Shown: positions 52,824-60,629 of the stretch, in pieces
How positions within the stretch are numbered: the first letter of the stretch is position 1
Layout: the number at the start of each line of letters is the position of its first letter
NCBI GenBank assembly: GCA_963709425.1
Contig: CAVPWG010000005.1
Span: 186,001-250,000 of the forward strand
Direction: 5' to 3'
Source: JAICJC01 sp963709425
Lineage (GTDB): Bacteria; Actinomycetota; Thermoleophilia; Gaiellales; JAICJC01
Length of the DNA: 64,000 nucleotides
Position numbers and translations under genes: made by a program
Notes under the pieces: generated by a model
Database searches by the model: none
The model's input: only the letters and a program-made list of their open reading frames with translations
Told to the model about the DNA's origin: nothing

Positions 52824-53068
52824 CGCCACAGCCGCGGAGGCTGAGGCCGCGTTCGCGAACATCTACTGGCTCCGGGGCGACCGAGATGCCTGCCTTGCCT
52901 CGGTCGCACGCGCAGTCGAGCTAATCTCGGACCAGGAGGCTTCTCCGGAGAAGGCGTATGTTCTCGCCCAGGCGTCCCGTTTCGAGATGCTGGCCGGGCA
53001 CGACGAGCATGCGATCGAGCTCGGCCGCGGGGCGCTGGAGCTAGGAGAGCGCTTCCGACTCGACCGAG
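52746..53068 (+). pseudogene. middle fragment of the cyclase-ATPase gene (frame 2)
   Basis: From about 52746 the protein continues in a new frame: SRTEDYEIDDALLEEVRAAL, then ATAAEAEAAFANIYWLRGDR and LAGHDEHAIELGRGALELGE, all TPR-like helices. It joins the upstream part at LLYRY and the downstream part near GERFRLD. A second shift near 53060-53068 (CTCGACCGAGG) moves reading to the third frame. Not an independent gene. Confidence 0.75.
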
Positions 53069-53122
53069 GTCCGCGCGCGCTCACTAGACAACATCGGCGT
53101 CTCGCGGGTCAACATCGGCGAC

Positions 53123-53998
53123 GTGGGCGGCATCGAGGATCTCAAACGGAGCCTCGCCATCGGCGAGGCGGCTAACTCGATCGAGGCCTGGCAGGCCGCC
53201 TCGAACATGGCGTCGATGTTCTTCCAGCTCGGCTATCTCGAGAAGGCAGAGGAGATGCGGTCGCGGGCGAGGGCCATCAACGAGCGCTTCGGCATCCCTG
53301 GGTTCGAACGCTGGAGCCTTGGCGAGGACGTCGAGTCCTTCTACCAGCGCGGTCGCTGGGACGAAGCCGAAACGATCAGCAAGCAATGGCTCGCGGACCT
53401 GGGCCCGTCCGGCCATTACTTGGAAGCCACTGTGCGCGTCTACCGGTCGCAGCTGTCGTTCGCACGCGACGACGTCGACGCCGCCGTTCAGGAGGGCGAG
53501 CTCTCCTTGCAACGCGCCCGCGTCGTCAAGGATCCCCAGGTCCTGGAGCCGATTCTGGCCTGGTGGGCTTTTCTCACCTTGAAACTCGGGCGGCAAGCTG
53601 ACGCTGCGGATTCGCTCGACGAGCTCCTCACCGAGTGGGGCGGCGTGCACTGCGGCTACGCGAACGGAGCCGTGGCGCCCGCCTGGGTGGCCCACGCACT
53701 CGGCCGCGGGCCGGAGGTCGAGCCAACGCTCAAACCACGCGCGCCGATGAATCTTTGGGCGAACGCAGCGCTCCACATCGTCCGCGGTGAGTTCACTGCG
53801 GCCGCGGACATCATCGACCAGATCGGCTCCCTTCCGGATGCGGCGTACGCACGCCTTCGCGCCGCGCACGCGCTCGTCGATGCCGGGCGACGCGCGGAGG
53901 CCGACGAGCAGCTCGGACGCGCACTCACGTTCTACCGCTCGGTCGGCGCGGCACGTTACGTCCGCGAAGCCGAGGCGCTGCCGGCCGCCACGGCGTGA
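53123..53998 (+). CDS. C-terminal TPR part of the cyclase-ATPase gene (frame 3)
   Basis: About 290 residues of TPR-type helical pairs (IEDLKRSLAIGEAANSIEAW, QLGYLEKAEEMRSRARAINE, SFARDDVDAAVQEGELSLQR, ARLRAAHALVDAGRRAEADE). The homologous frame is already readable from about 53069 (EVRARSLDNIGVSRVNIGD), so this is the end of the gene that starts at 50685. Two frameshifts separate it from the cyclase domain. An internal GTG/ATG near 53123 could start a separate short protein, but no ribosome site supports that. Confidence 0.8.
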   Translation: MGGIEDLKRSLAIGEAANSIEAWQAASNMASMFFQLGYLEKAEEMRSRARAINERFGIPGFERWSLGEDVESFYQRGRWDEAETISKQWLADLGPSGHYLEATVRVYRSQLSFARDDVDAAVQEGELSLQRARVVKDPQVLEPILAWWAFLTLKLGRQADAADSLDELLTEWGGVHCGYANGAVAPAWVAHALGRGPEVEPTLKPRAPMNLWANAALHIVRGEFTAAADIIDQIGSLPDAAYARLRAAHALVDAGRRAEADEQLGRALTFYRSVGAARYVREAEALPAATA

Positions 53999-54109
53999 TC
54001 TCTGTGGTCGCCGGAACGCACTTTTCAGGCTGCACGGTAAGGAGGGGGCAACGGTTCGAGTCCGTCAGAGGGCTCTAAAGACGTGATCCCGATCTGCCTA
54101 ACGGCCGTG

Positions 54110-54715
54110 TCATCCGGTGATGACGACGCCGCGGCGGCTGTAGAGGTCTTCCGTGGCCGCTTGCAGGAGGAACGAGGCCACGCCCGCGCGTGAGATTTTC
54201 TGCGACATCCCGACCTTCTCGCTTTCGGGGACGACACTAGCCTCGGTCTTGGGCCCGTTGGTCAGCTTGGTGGCGTAGACAATCGTCCAGTCGAGGCTGC
54301 TGGCGCGCAGGACTTCCTCACCGGCAGTCTTGTCCTTGATCTGACTACCCATTGCTATGCCGGTTACGACCTTGGTGACGGGAGTGAGCCGGTCACGCGC
54401 GACGGCGAAGGAGGACAACATGACGACGCGCTCGGGCCCATTCTGTTTGGCCGCGTCCACAATGGCGCGCGTCGCCTCGGCCATCACCGGCCCCCTCGCG
54501 CCGAGGACGCTGATGACAGCGTCGCCCCCGTTCATGGCCTCGGAGACCGCTGCGCGGTCGGTTGCGTCGCCTTCGACAACATGGAGGTTGGGATTGGTGA
54601 TGGGCAGTTTCTGCCCGGACCGAACGAGGGCCGTGACGCGATGTCCCGCAGCGAGCGCCTGCTCGACCAGCGGAATGCCGGTGGCGCCAGCGGCGCCGAG
54701 GATGCTCAGTTTCAT
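54110..54715 (-). CDS. NAD(P)-binding atypical SDR (NmrA/BVR-B-like)
   Basis: 201 residues, single Rossmann domain: ILGAAGATGIPLVEQALAAGH with the GxxGxxG dinucleotide loop, LHVVEGDATDRAAV, ISVLGARGP and VVMLSSFAVAR, ending in SLDWTIVYATKLTNGPKTEA. This resembles flavin-reductase-like or quinone-oxidoreductase-like atypical SDRs that act on or sense NADPH. Start ATG 54715. It is the last intact gene before the right attachment repeat. Between it and the cyclase gene is a T-arm-like sequence (see rejected items). Confidence 0.88.
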   Translation of the reverse strand: MKLSILGAAGATGIPLVEQALAAGHRVTALVRSGQKLPITNPNLHVVEGDATDRAAVSEAMNGGDAVISVLGARGPVMAEATRAIVDAAKQNGPERVVMLSSFAVARDRLTPVTKVVTGIAMGSQIKDKTAGEEVLRASSLDWTIVYATKLTNGPKTEASVVPESEKVGMSQKISRAGVASFLLQAATEDLYSRRGVVITG

Positions 54716-55224
54716 CGGTCTCCTCCCATCGCGTTCGCGCGCGCGGCGCCCGCGAACGTCTCATCATCGGAAGCTTCCCGCCGCTCATTCTACGGCTGAT
54801 GCTGCCGAGGAGGACTGCCAACGTGATGCCACGGTGGAGCGGCAGGTAACGCCGGACGGCGGCCGAGCGGCGCCGCTATCGGTCGGCCCTGCGCGCGCTC
54901 GCCGACGACCTAGCCGCCACATGGCAGGCGCGCTACCACCTCGTGTGGTACTTCGCCCTGCCGACCGGCCATCCGATGCGGCGGGCAGGCGAGTCTCCGA
55001 CTGAGACAAGTCATTAGGACATACCCGCAACCGAGCCATTGCTCGGGCCAGGAGCGTTGCAAGCGCTCAACTGCGCGCCGCTAAGGTCGGCGATGCGCGC
55101 CGTGCGCACATTTTGCGCACACCCGGCAGACTATCGGGGGGTACGAGAGGGCACGGCCGCGGTTGGTATTTCGCTTAACCATGCTCCCCTCGTACCCTCT
55201 CGTACCCCCACTCCCCGCCGCGAT
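54716..55224. other. right-end non-coding region of the element
   Basis: About 500 bp between the SDR start and the right repeat. A plus-strand frame ending at TAG 55017 reads RYRSALRALADDLAATWQAR, then YHLVWYFALPTGH, and may be the tail of a lost gene. Nearer the end are a TGCGCA-N5-TGCGCA element (about 55102-55118) and a 15-bp inverted repeat (55137-55209). No intact gene. Confidence 0.35.
55137..55209. repeat. 15-bp perfect inverted repeat near attR
   Basis: GGGGGTACGAGAGGG (55137-55151) and its exact complement CCCTCTCGTACCCCC (55195-55209) are separated by 43 bp, ending 15 bp before the right attachment repeat. A CCCTCGTA half-copy lies just left of the second arm. It could be an arm-type integrase or excision site, or a transcription barrier. 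Confidence 0.7.
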
Positions 55225-55341
55225 CCAGCTTTGCAAGCTGGGGGTCACCGGTTCGATCCCGGTACGCTCCACTCGCGATAATCCCTTTCTGGCAACCGAA
55301 CCTAGCGTTTCGGTGCGGCTTGGCGGAGCCGCACCGGAGCG
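55225..55341. repeat. right attachment repeat (attR)
   Basis: 117-bp copy of 33468-33583: tRNA-Ala 3' half, spacer and the 10-bp hairpin, with one extra A at 55278 and one substitution at 55295. No tRNA 5' half precedes it, so it is not a functional tRNA gene. The HNH pseudogene starts 7 bp to its right. Confidence 0.93.
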
Positions 55342-55347
55342 GACTAG

Positions 55348-55997
55348 ATGACCCTCCTCCGCGTCTGCCGCTGCGGCAAACTCATCCCCGCAACCAGGCG
55401 CCGCTGCCTCACCTGCGACCGGACCGACTCGGCACGCCGCAACCGCAAGCCAACCGCAAGCCAACCGCCAAGATCTACCAGAGCTCGCGTTGGCGCGGAC
55501 CAAACGGTACACGCCGAACCGTCCTCGAGCGCGACGAACACACCTGCCAACTCTGCCGCGCCCCCGCGACCCACGTTGACCACCAACCCCCGGTCACCAC
55601 CCTGCTCGCCCGCGGCCTCGACCCATTCGACCCTGACCACTGTCGCGCGCTCTGCGCCAGCTGCGCCGGCCGCGCGGATGCCGCACGAGCGCACACCCAG
55701 GGGGGCGGGGGTCGCCTCGAGAAACGGTTCCAGCCTGAAACCCCAAGCCAGCTTGCGGCGAAGAAGATTTCTCCGCGCCTCGACAGACCCGATAATCAGT
55801 GGGTCAGGCCGGACGGTACGAAGTCGTGCTCGAAATGCGAGCGAGCCTTGCCGGTCGACTGCTTCCGCACGAATCCGAGGCTGTCGTCGGGCCTGGATTC
55901 ATGGTGCCGAGAGTGCCACGCCCAGGCGAACAGGGCGTGGCGGGCTCGTGAGCGAGCAGCCAGGGCAGACGCTGATACTGGCCCGCTGGTCGCCTAA
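55348..55997 (+). pseudogene. HNH endonuclease with zinc ribbons, frameshifted by an 11-bp duplication
   Basis: ATG 55348 begins LLRVCRCGKLIPATRRRCLTC (zinc ribbon) and reads to RRNRKPTA. There AACCGCAAGCC is repeated (55441-55451, 55452-55462), shifting the frame. Removing one copy joins it to KIYQSSRWRGPNGTRRTVL and the HNH core ERDEHTCQLCRAPATHVDHQ, then HCRALCASCAGRA, where the usual final His is Ala. A second ribbon follows (CSKCERALPVDCF, DSWCRECHAQANRAW). Phage-type HNH nucleases of this size are common next to integrated elements. It is broken and its active site is also altered. Confidence 0.85.
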
Positions 55998-56125
55998 ACG
56001 GCGAAGCGTGGTCGGGTATCGCGATGGCGAATAGCGCCGGCGCCCCTGTGCCAGGCTTCGCTGTGGGCCGTGATTGCCGTTCGCGGCTCCAGTTCGGGGG
56101 CGCGGCCCTTTCGGCGAGCGGCCCC

Positions 56126-57232
56126 TCACCTCTGTACACCCGGTTTCGGCATGGCGTTGATCCGCTCCGCGCGCTCGTCGAGCAGCTCGATCACGACGGC
56201 GTGGATCGTGCCCGCGATGGGGATCGCAAGCAAGGCACCGATCAGCCCTAACACGGCGCCGCCACAGAGCACGGCGATCAACACGGTAAGAGACGGGATC
56301 TGTACGGTCCGGCCGTATATGAGCGGCTGCAGGATGTGGTTCTCGATCTGCTGGTAGACCATCACGATCACGAACATGATGATCCCGGCGCGAGTGTCGA
56401 CGAATATGAACGCCGAGGCGATCACGACCACCGACCCGATCGTGGCGCCGACCAACGGGATCAGGTCGAACACGGCCATGAACACCCCCAGCGCCAACGA
56501 GTAGGGGACGTCCAGCATGTACAGGGCGAGCGTCGTCACGGCTCCGCAGATCAGCGAAATGACGAGATTGCCGGCCACGTAGCCGCCAATGTTGCGGTTC
56601 ATATGCTGTGCCGCGGCCACTACCCGCGGCCGGCGTTCCGGTGGCATCTGAGCCAGTGCCATCTGCGCTAGGGCGGGGAGCTCGTAGAGCAGGAACAGGG
56701 TTAGGAAGAAAACCGTCGAGACGGCGACGACGCCGCCCAGCACGGTACTGGCCGCGCCGAATACGATGTCGGGCAGCACGCCTAGGTGCTCCTTGGCGTG
56801 TTCGGCGATGTGGTACTTGGTGTCAAGGCGCTTGATTGTGCTGTCCTGGCGTGCATCGGATATGGCCTGCGGCAGGCCGGTCGAAAGTTGGTCGACCTGC
56901 GACACGAACGGCACCACCAGCGCTGCCACGATCGCCAGAAAGCCGATCACGGTGGCGAGGGAGACGACGGTAGCCGCGGGCCGTCGACCCAGACGCGGCT
57001 CCAACCGCTCGACCAACGGGTTGAGAGCAATCGCGAGGAACGCCGCCGCCAGCGTCCACACGAACACGTTACGCATCTGGCCTGCCAGATCGCCGATGAA
57101 CCCCAGGGCCAGCAGTCCGACCACGATCTTCGCGACCGCGGACGTGCTGATGTCGAAGGTCACACGACGCTGCCGGCCAGAGACCTCGGCCGGCGCAAAC
57201 TGTTCGTCTGCTTCGGTGGAGAGTTCTGTCAC
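56126..57232 (-). CDS. AI-2E/PerM family permease
   Basis: 368 residues, about eight helices: VVGLLALGFIGDLAGQM near the start, a long loop (STIKRLDTKYHIAEHAKEHL), then LIPLVGATIGSVVVIASAF, VYQQIENHILQPLIYGR and GGAVLGLIGALLAIPIAGT. It is a paralogue of the protein at 38178-39455 inside the element, but clearly diverged. GTG 57232 starts the protein. Function (export of a signal or ion antiport) is not predictable. Confidence 0.9.
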   Translation of the reverse strand: MTELSTEADEQFAPAEVSGRQRRVTFDISTSAVAKIVVGLLALGFIGDLAGQMRNVFVWTLAAAFLAIALNPLVERLEPRLGRRPAATVVSLATVIGFLAIVAALVVPFVSQVDQLSTGLPQAISDARQDSTIKRLDTKYHIAEHAKEHLGVLPDIVFGAASTVLGGVVAVSTVFFLTLFLLYELPALAQMALAQMPPERRPRVVAAAQHMNRNIGGYVAGNLVISLICGAVTTLALYMLDVPYSLALGVFMAVFDLIPLVGATIGSVVVIASAFIFVDTRAGIIMFVIVMVYQQIENHILQPLIYGRTVQIPSLTVLIAVLCGGAVLGLIGALLAIPIAGTIHAVVIELLDERAERINAMPKPGVQR

Positions 57233-57634
57233 GTCAGGAGCTCCGGCCGGTGTCGTCGGTTGTTTCGTGAGGTTGGGTACTGGTGATCGTCGCCGCGCGG
57301 GGGACGGATCCTTCTTCGCAATCGTGTCGGATTCGTCGGATTTGCCGCAGCGGCCGTGGATGCGAGTTCGCCACCGCTTGCGCTGGTCGCATGGCGGCGA
57401 GTAGCGTCGTCATGGGACCTTGGGCGCTTGGCCGTGTGTGCGATGACGTCCAAGCTGCCATCAGCGCCTGCGGTGCCTTTGAGGTCGCGGCATCGTGATC
57501 GTTTTTCGTGGCTTTTCGCGGGTTCGCGGGCTCAGAGATGAGGCGTCAACAGCGTCCGGAGCCAGTGCCGAAGCCCCGTGCGAGGCTGCCCGGTAGTCGC
57601 AAATGCCCCGCTCGGCCGACTCGCGCATGGCGTG
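57233..57634. other. 402-bp gap, no gene recognised
   Basis: Between the AI-2E start and the end of the DUF892 gene. Short frames on both strands have no family motif or ribosome site. It must contain the AI-2E promoter (minus strand); no clear -35/-10 pair is visible. Confidence 0.3.
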
Positions 57635-58618
57635 CTAATGCTGCGCCGTCGTTTCCGCGAGGGACGCGTCCGCTGCACGCTCGAACGTCCCGGCGATCGC
57701 GCCGGCCGCCACGCGCTCATCCATGAGGATCTGTGCGCAGGCATCGCAGGTGTGATCGTCACCCGCACGCCGGGCGACCCGGGAAAGCAGCTCATAGCTC
57801 GCGATCTCGAGGTGCTCGAAGGCGTACGCGAACGCCGCGAGCTTCCCCGGCGTGTCGGGATGCGCCCGGAAAAAGGCGTTCCAGTTCAGGCCGCCGAGCC
57901 GCATCGCCGAGTCCTTAAACATCGAAGGGCGGGCGTGGTGCGCGGCGAGGCGGCGCTTGATCATGTCGGCATGCTCGCGCGACTGCTCCAAGTGGCGTTC
58001 GTAGACCTCGGTGAACAGCGGGTCCCCAGTCATTGTGGAAGCGCGTTCCATCAGCGCGATCGCTTGCTGCTCGACCGCATGGGCGTCGGCTAAATACGCT
58101 ACGAGCGCGGAGAGATCGCCCAGATCGCCGAGATGCGAGTCGGAAAGTGAATCCTCGACGGCTTCGTCGTAGCATTCGGCCAAGCGCTCGCCCATCAGCC
58201 GTTCCTGCTCGGCGATCTCCTTCGCGATCGCCGTCGTCCGCAGGTCGCCGGCTCGGTCGGCTACCAGCGCCAGCAGCCGATAGGCGGCCTGCTCGAAGCG
58301 CTCATACGAGTACGCGTGGGCAAGCAGCTTCCCCGGCGTGTCGGGCTGCGATCGGGCAAACAGGACGAATCCCTTGCCACCGGCCGCCATCACGACGTCC
58401 TTCAACGTGGACGGCGAACCCCCCAACTGCTCGAGGCGCTGGCACACCATCCGCTTGTGGTGCTCCGTCTCTCCTAGGTGCTGGGTGAACGCGGCCGACA
58501 TCTGTCCTTCGCCGGCTAGCTCGGGAGCGACCCTCAGCTGCGCCAGCGCTTGCTCCTCAATCGAGTGAGCATCGGCGAGGTACTTCACGAGCTGGTCGCT
58601 TGTGGATTGGTGACTCAC
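57635..58618 (-). CDS. tandem DUF892/YciE-like ferritin-fold protein
   Basis: 327 residues made of two copies of the DUF892 (YciE/YciF) helical-bundle domain, about residues 1-160 and 165-320. Matching landmarks are YLADAHSIEEQALAQL and YLADAHAVEQQAIALM, HKRMVCQRLEQLGG and HADMIKRRLAAHH, and QPDTPGKLLAHAYSYERFE and HPDTPGKLAAFAYAFEHLE. E and H residues on the helices fit a di-metal site in each half. The family is linked to osmotic and general stress. Most members have one domain, so this is an internal duplication. Confidence 0.9.
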   Translation of the reverse strand: MSHQSTSDQLVKYLADAHSIEEQALAQLRVAPELAGEGQMSAAFTQHLGETEHHKRMVCQRLEQLGGSPSTLKDVVMAAGGKGFVLFARSQPDTPGKLLAHAYSYERFEQAAYRLLALVADRAGDLRTTAIAKEIAEQERLMGERLAECYDEAVEDSLSDSHLGDLGDLSALVAYLADAHAVEQQAIALMERASTMTGDPLFTEVYERHLEQSREHADMIKRRLAAHHARPSMFKDSAMRLGGLNWNAFFRAHPDTPGKLAAFAYAFEHLEIASYELLSRVARRAGDDHTCDACAQILMDERVAAGAIAGTFERAADASLAETTAQH

Positions 58619-58728
58619 AGGTCCTCCGATTCGGTGGGCACTGCTACCCCGTTCCGGGCCGTCGCCGCGCGGACGGTGGAGCGGCTCGCCCGGCGGTGCG
58701 CGTTCCGCCGGGCGAGCCTCTGGTCTGT

Positions 58729-59283
58729 CTACGATCGGGCCTGCTCCACGGTCTCGTGAGCAGATTCGCGCATGCTCGCCTGGAGGTCACTGGCGTGCTC
58801 CTGACCGGTTTCCTTCGCCGTCTCGGCTGCGGCCTGGGCAGCGCCTTGTGCGAGCTCCTTTCCGTGTTCGATCGCCTCGCCGCCGACTTCCCGTGCCTGG
58901 TCTTTGACCTGGTCAGACAGCGGCCCGAGGCGCTCATCCTCGATTCGACTCGTCGGCAAGACCATGCCGAGTAGGAATCCGGCGGCCACGGAACCGATCG
59001 CGAAACCGAGCGGGTTCTCCTTCACGATGCCGGCGCGTTGGCGCGCCGCCTGCGCGGCTTGGCCGGCGACTTGGCTTCCGTTGTCGCCCTTTGATCCGGC
59101 GATGCCTGTCACCTTCTCTTTGGCGCCCGAAACCTTGGAGGTGACGGCGTCCTTCTTGTCTTCCACGTATCCCTTGACTCGGCCGGGAACGTCCGCCTTG
59201 GCTGACAGCGCGTCGACGGTGTCTCCCATCCGCTCGCGGGTGTTCTCTATTCGCTGCTCGACGTCGCGTGGGTCTTCGCCCAT
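58729..59283 (-). CDS. DUF3618 domain envelope-stress protein
   Basis: 184 residues: the DUF3618 signature at the N-terminus (DVEQRIENTRERMGDTVDAL), a Lys/Glu amphipathic region (VEDKKDAVTSKVSGAKEKV), one transmembrane helix (PLGFAIGSVAAGFLLGMVLP) and a long amphipathic C-terminal tail. ATG 59283 follows GGAGGACGTGCA. It overlaps the upstream holin-like gene by 37 bp. With the next two genes it forms a typical actinobacterial membrane-protein cluster. Confidence 0.88.
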   Translation of the reverse strand: MGEDPRDVEQRIENTRERMGDTVDALSAKADVPGRVKGYVEDKKDAVTSKVSGAKEKVTGIAGSKGDNGSQVAGQAAQAARQRAGIVKENPLGFAIGSVAAGFLLGMVLPTSRIEDERLGPLSDQVKDQAREVGGEAIEHGKELAQGAAQAAAETAKETGQEHASDLQASMRESAHETVEQARS

Positions 59284-59663
59284 TGCACGTCCTCCTTCAC
59301 TGATTCGATGGTTTGTGTCGGTGCCGGCGGGGTTGCGTGGCGGATCCGCTCCTTCCCACGGAGAGCCAAAATGCCAGCCGCGGCGGCATACACGATGGTC
59401 ACGATCAACGTTGCAAGCCATCCCGGCATCCACGAGTCGAGCACCAGCATGAGAAACGCCATCGAGCCACCGACCGCCGCGAGCCCCAACACCGCGGCTC
59501 CTGACAACATCCCCGCACCGATCCCAGCGTGCTTGCCCTTCTGGGTCATCTCTGCCTTCGCCAGCGCGATCTCCTCCCGCACGAGCTGGCTTACCTCGCG
59601 TGAGAGCTCCTTGATGAGCTCGGCGGTCGAGGCGTTTCGCTTGTCATCCATAGGGGTTGCCAT
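59247..59663 (-). CDS. actinobacterial holin-X/phage-holin family membrane protein
   Basis: 138 residues: an amphipathic helix (TAELIKELSREVSQLVREEI), a short basic stretch, then two transmembrane helices (SGAAVLGLAAVGGSMAFLML and LATLIVTIVYAAAAGILAL) and a charged tail. It matches PF07332-type proteins that are chromosomal and not lytic holins in most actinobacteria. ATG 59663 is chosen because family members start close to the amphipathic helix. It overlaps the DUF3618 gene, so the two are cotranslated. Confidence 0.85.
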   Translation of the reverse strand: MATPMDDKRNASTAELIKELSREVSQLVREEIALAKAEMTQKGKHAGIGAGMLSGAAVLGLAAVGGSMAFLMLVLDSWMPGWLATLIVTIVYAAAAGILALRGKERIRHATPPAPTQTIESVKEDVQWAKTHATSSSE

Positions 59664-59674
59664 CGCCTCTACCC

Positions 59675-60205
59675 CTAGACTGTCGGCGCGAGTGCCGGCG
59701 GCCGGACAGCCTCGGGCTCGATCAGGCTCCGGGAGGAGTCCCATGAAGGCGGCGGCGCATCATGCACCTGCTGCTGCTGCTGGTAGTAGCGCTCGGTGCT
59801 TGAGGCCTTCAAGAACCGGGCGGTGGCGATCCCCAGGATGAGTCCCGTCCCGACCACCAGCCACGGCTGCCTGCGCGCTGCCTCCTCGACGTTCGAAAGC
59901 AGCTCCTCAGCGTCGCTCTCCGTGAGGTAGCCGCCGACGCGCTCTAAGCGATCCGCGCTTTGGTCGGCGATCCCGGCATAGCGAGTCTTCTGGTCATCGC
60001 CTGTCTGGCGAAGCTGCGTCGCCGTCTGCCGGAGGGTCTCGGCCAGCGACTGGGCATGTCCGCCCGCCTGAGTCGAGCGCGTATCAACCTGCGTGCGCAG
60101 CGCCCCCCGTCCCTTCTCCACTGCGTGGCTCGCCTGCTCTTGAGTCCGCTCCCGAGCCGAGTCGACCACCTCCGCCACCGGCGTCTTCGCCGTGTCCGTG
60201 TCCAT
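59675..60205 (-). CDS. membrane-anchored coiled-coil protein of the DUF3618 cluster
   Basis: 176 residues from ATG 60205, with GGAGAAACG just upstream. A long amphipathic/coiled region (residues about 15-105: EQASHAVEKGRGAL, LAETLRQTATQLRQTGD) precedes one transmembrane helix (PWLVVGTGLILGIATARFL) and a Gln/Pro-rich tail (YYQQQQQV). Such proteins recur with DUF3618 and holin-like genes; no enzymatic motif is present. It is first in the three-gene minus-strand operon. Confidence 0.7.
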   Translation of the reverse strand: MDTDTAKTPVAEVVDSARERTQEQASHAVEKGRGALRTQVDTRSTQAGGHAQSLAETLRQTATQLRQTGDDQKTRYAGIADQSADRLERVGGYLTESDAEELLSNVEEAARRQPWLVVGTGLILGIATARFLKASSTERYYQQQQQVHDAPPPSWDSSRSLIEPEAVRPPALAPTV

Positions 60206-60458
60206 CGTTTCTCCAATCTCCATAATGAGTCGGTGTCGGAGCGCTACCGCCCCGGCCCCGGGATTTCGCTCCCAGGGATTGCGCTAGATCCCCGCAGGGC
60301 CCATCCCGCCGAGGGTCCGCAGCGCCTCCGCATCCGGGCTTCGAGCTACTTTGGTTTGCCCTCACGAATCGCTTGTGTGACCACGCGGTTCAATGAGCTA
60401 CTTGAACCGCCGCGGGTCCTGGCGGACCTCACGCTGCAGCCGCGGTCTTCGGCGGGTG

Positions 60459-60629
60459 CTAGTCGCGACCGAGAGCCTTCTTCCCTGCATCCTTCAGTTC
60501 CTCGATGCCATGCTTCGCCTTGCCCTTTGCGTCTTGGGCTTCGCCTTCCTGCTTCAGACGCTGATCGCGAGAGACCGTGCCGGCCCCCTCCTTGAGCTTG
60601 CCTTCGACTCTGTCGGTCTTGTCACCCAT
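60459..60629 (-). CDS. CsbD family small stress protein
   Basis: 56 residues, the whole CsbD pattern: MGDKTDRVEGKLKEGAGTVS, RDQRLKQEGEAQDAKGKA, IEELKDAGKKALG. Highly charged and soluble. In Bacillus csbD is controlled by sigma-B; in general it is a general-stress marker. ATG 60629 has AGGAGGAGTTCG before it, fixing the start and rejecting the longer frame upstream. Confidence 0.93.
   Translation of the reverse strand: MGDKTDRVEGKLKEGAGTVSRDQRLKQEGEAQDAKGKAKHGIEELKDAGKKALGRD

Larger units (their letters stand above)
33468..55341. mobile_element. 21.8-kb integrative element in tRNA-Ala, immobilised
   Basis: Bounded by the direct repeats at 33468-33583 and 55225-55341, with a tyrosine-integrase remnant immediately inside the left end pointing at the tRNA, the classic layout of a tRNA-integrating element. 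Inside are stress and envelope genes and no recognisable conjugation, replication or phage-structural genes. The integrase is broken and several cargo genes are frameshifted, so this is a domesticated or decaying genomic island. The right flank carries an HNH gene fragment and similar cargo, so the unit may be one of a tandem series. Confidence 0.82.

Noticed and set aside
54041..54073. tRNA-like T-arm (GGTTCGAGTCCG) between the cyclase and SDR genes, possible extra att remnant
   Set aside because: No matching acceptor 5' strand, D arm or anticodon arm, and the T stem has a mismatch; no second copy found in the window.
33468..55341. Possible CRISPR, toxin-antitoxin or restriction-modification system on the island
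   Set aside because: No spaced direct-repeat array, no methyltransferase or nuclease pair and no small antitoxin-toxin operon was seen.
55081..55512. Minus-strand frame containing VERTGIEPVTPSLQSW
   Set aside because: This is the well-known spurious translation of a tRNA 3' region; it lies on the attR repeat. The same phrase appears at attL.
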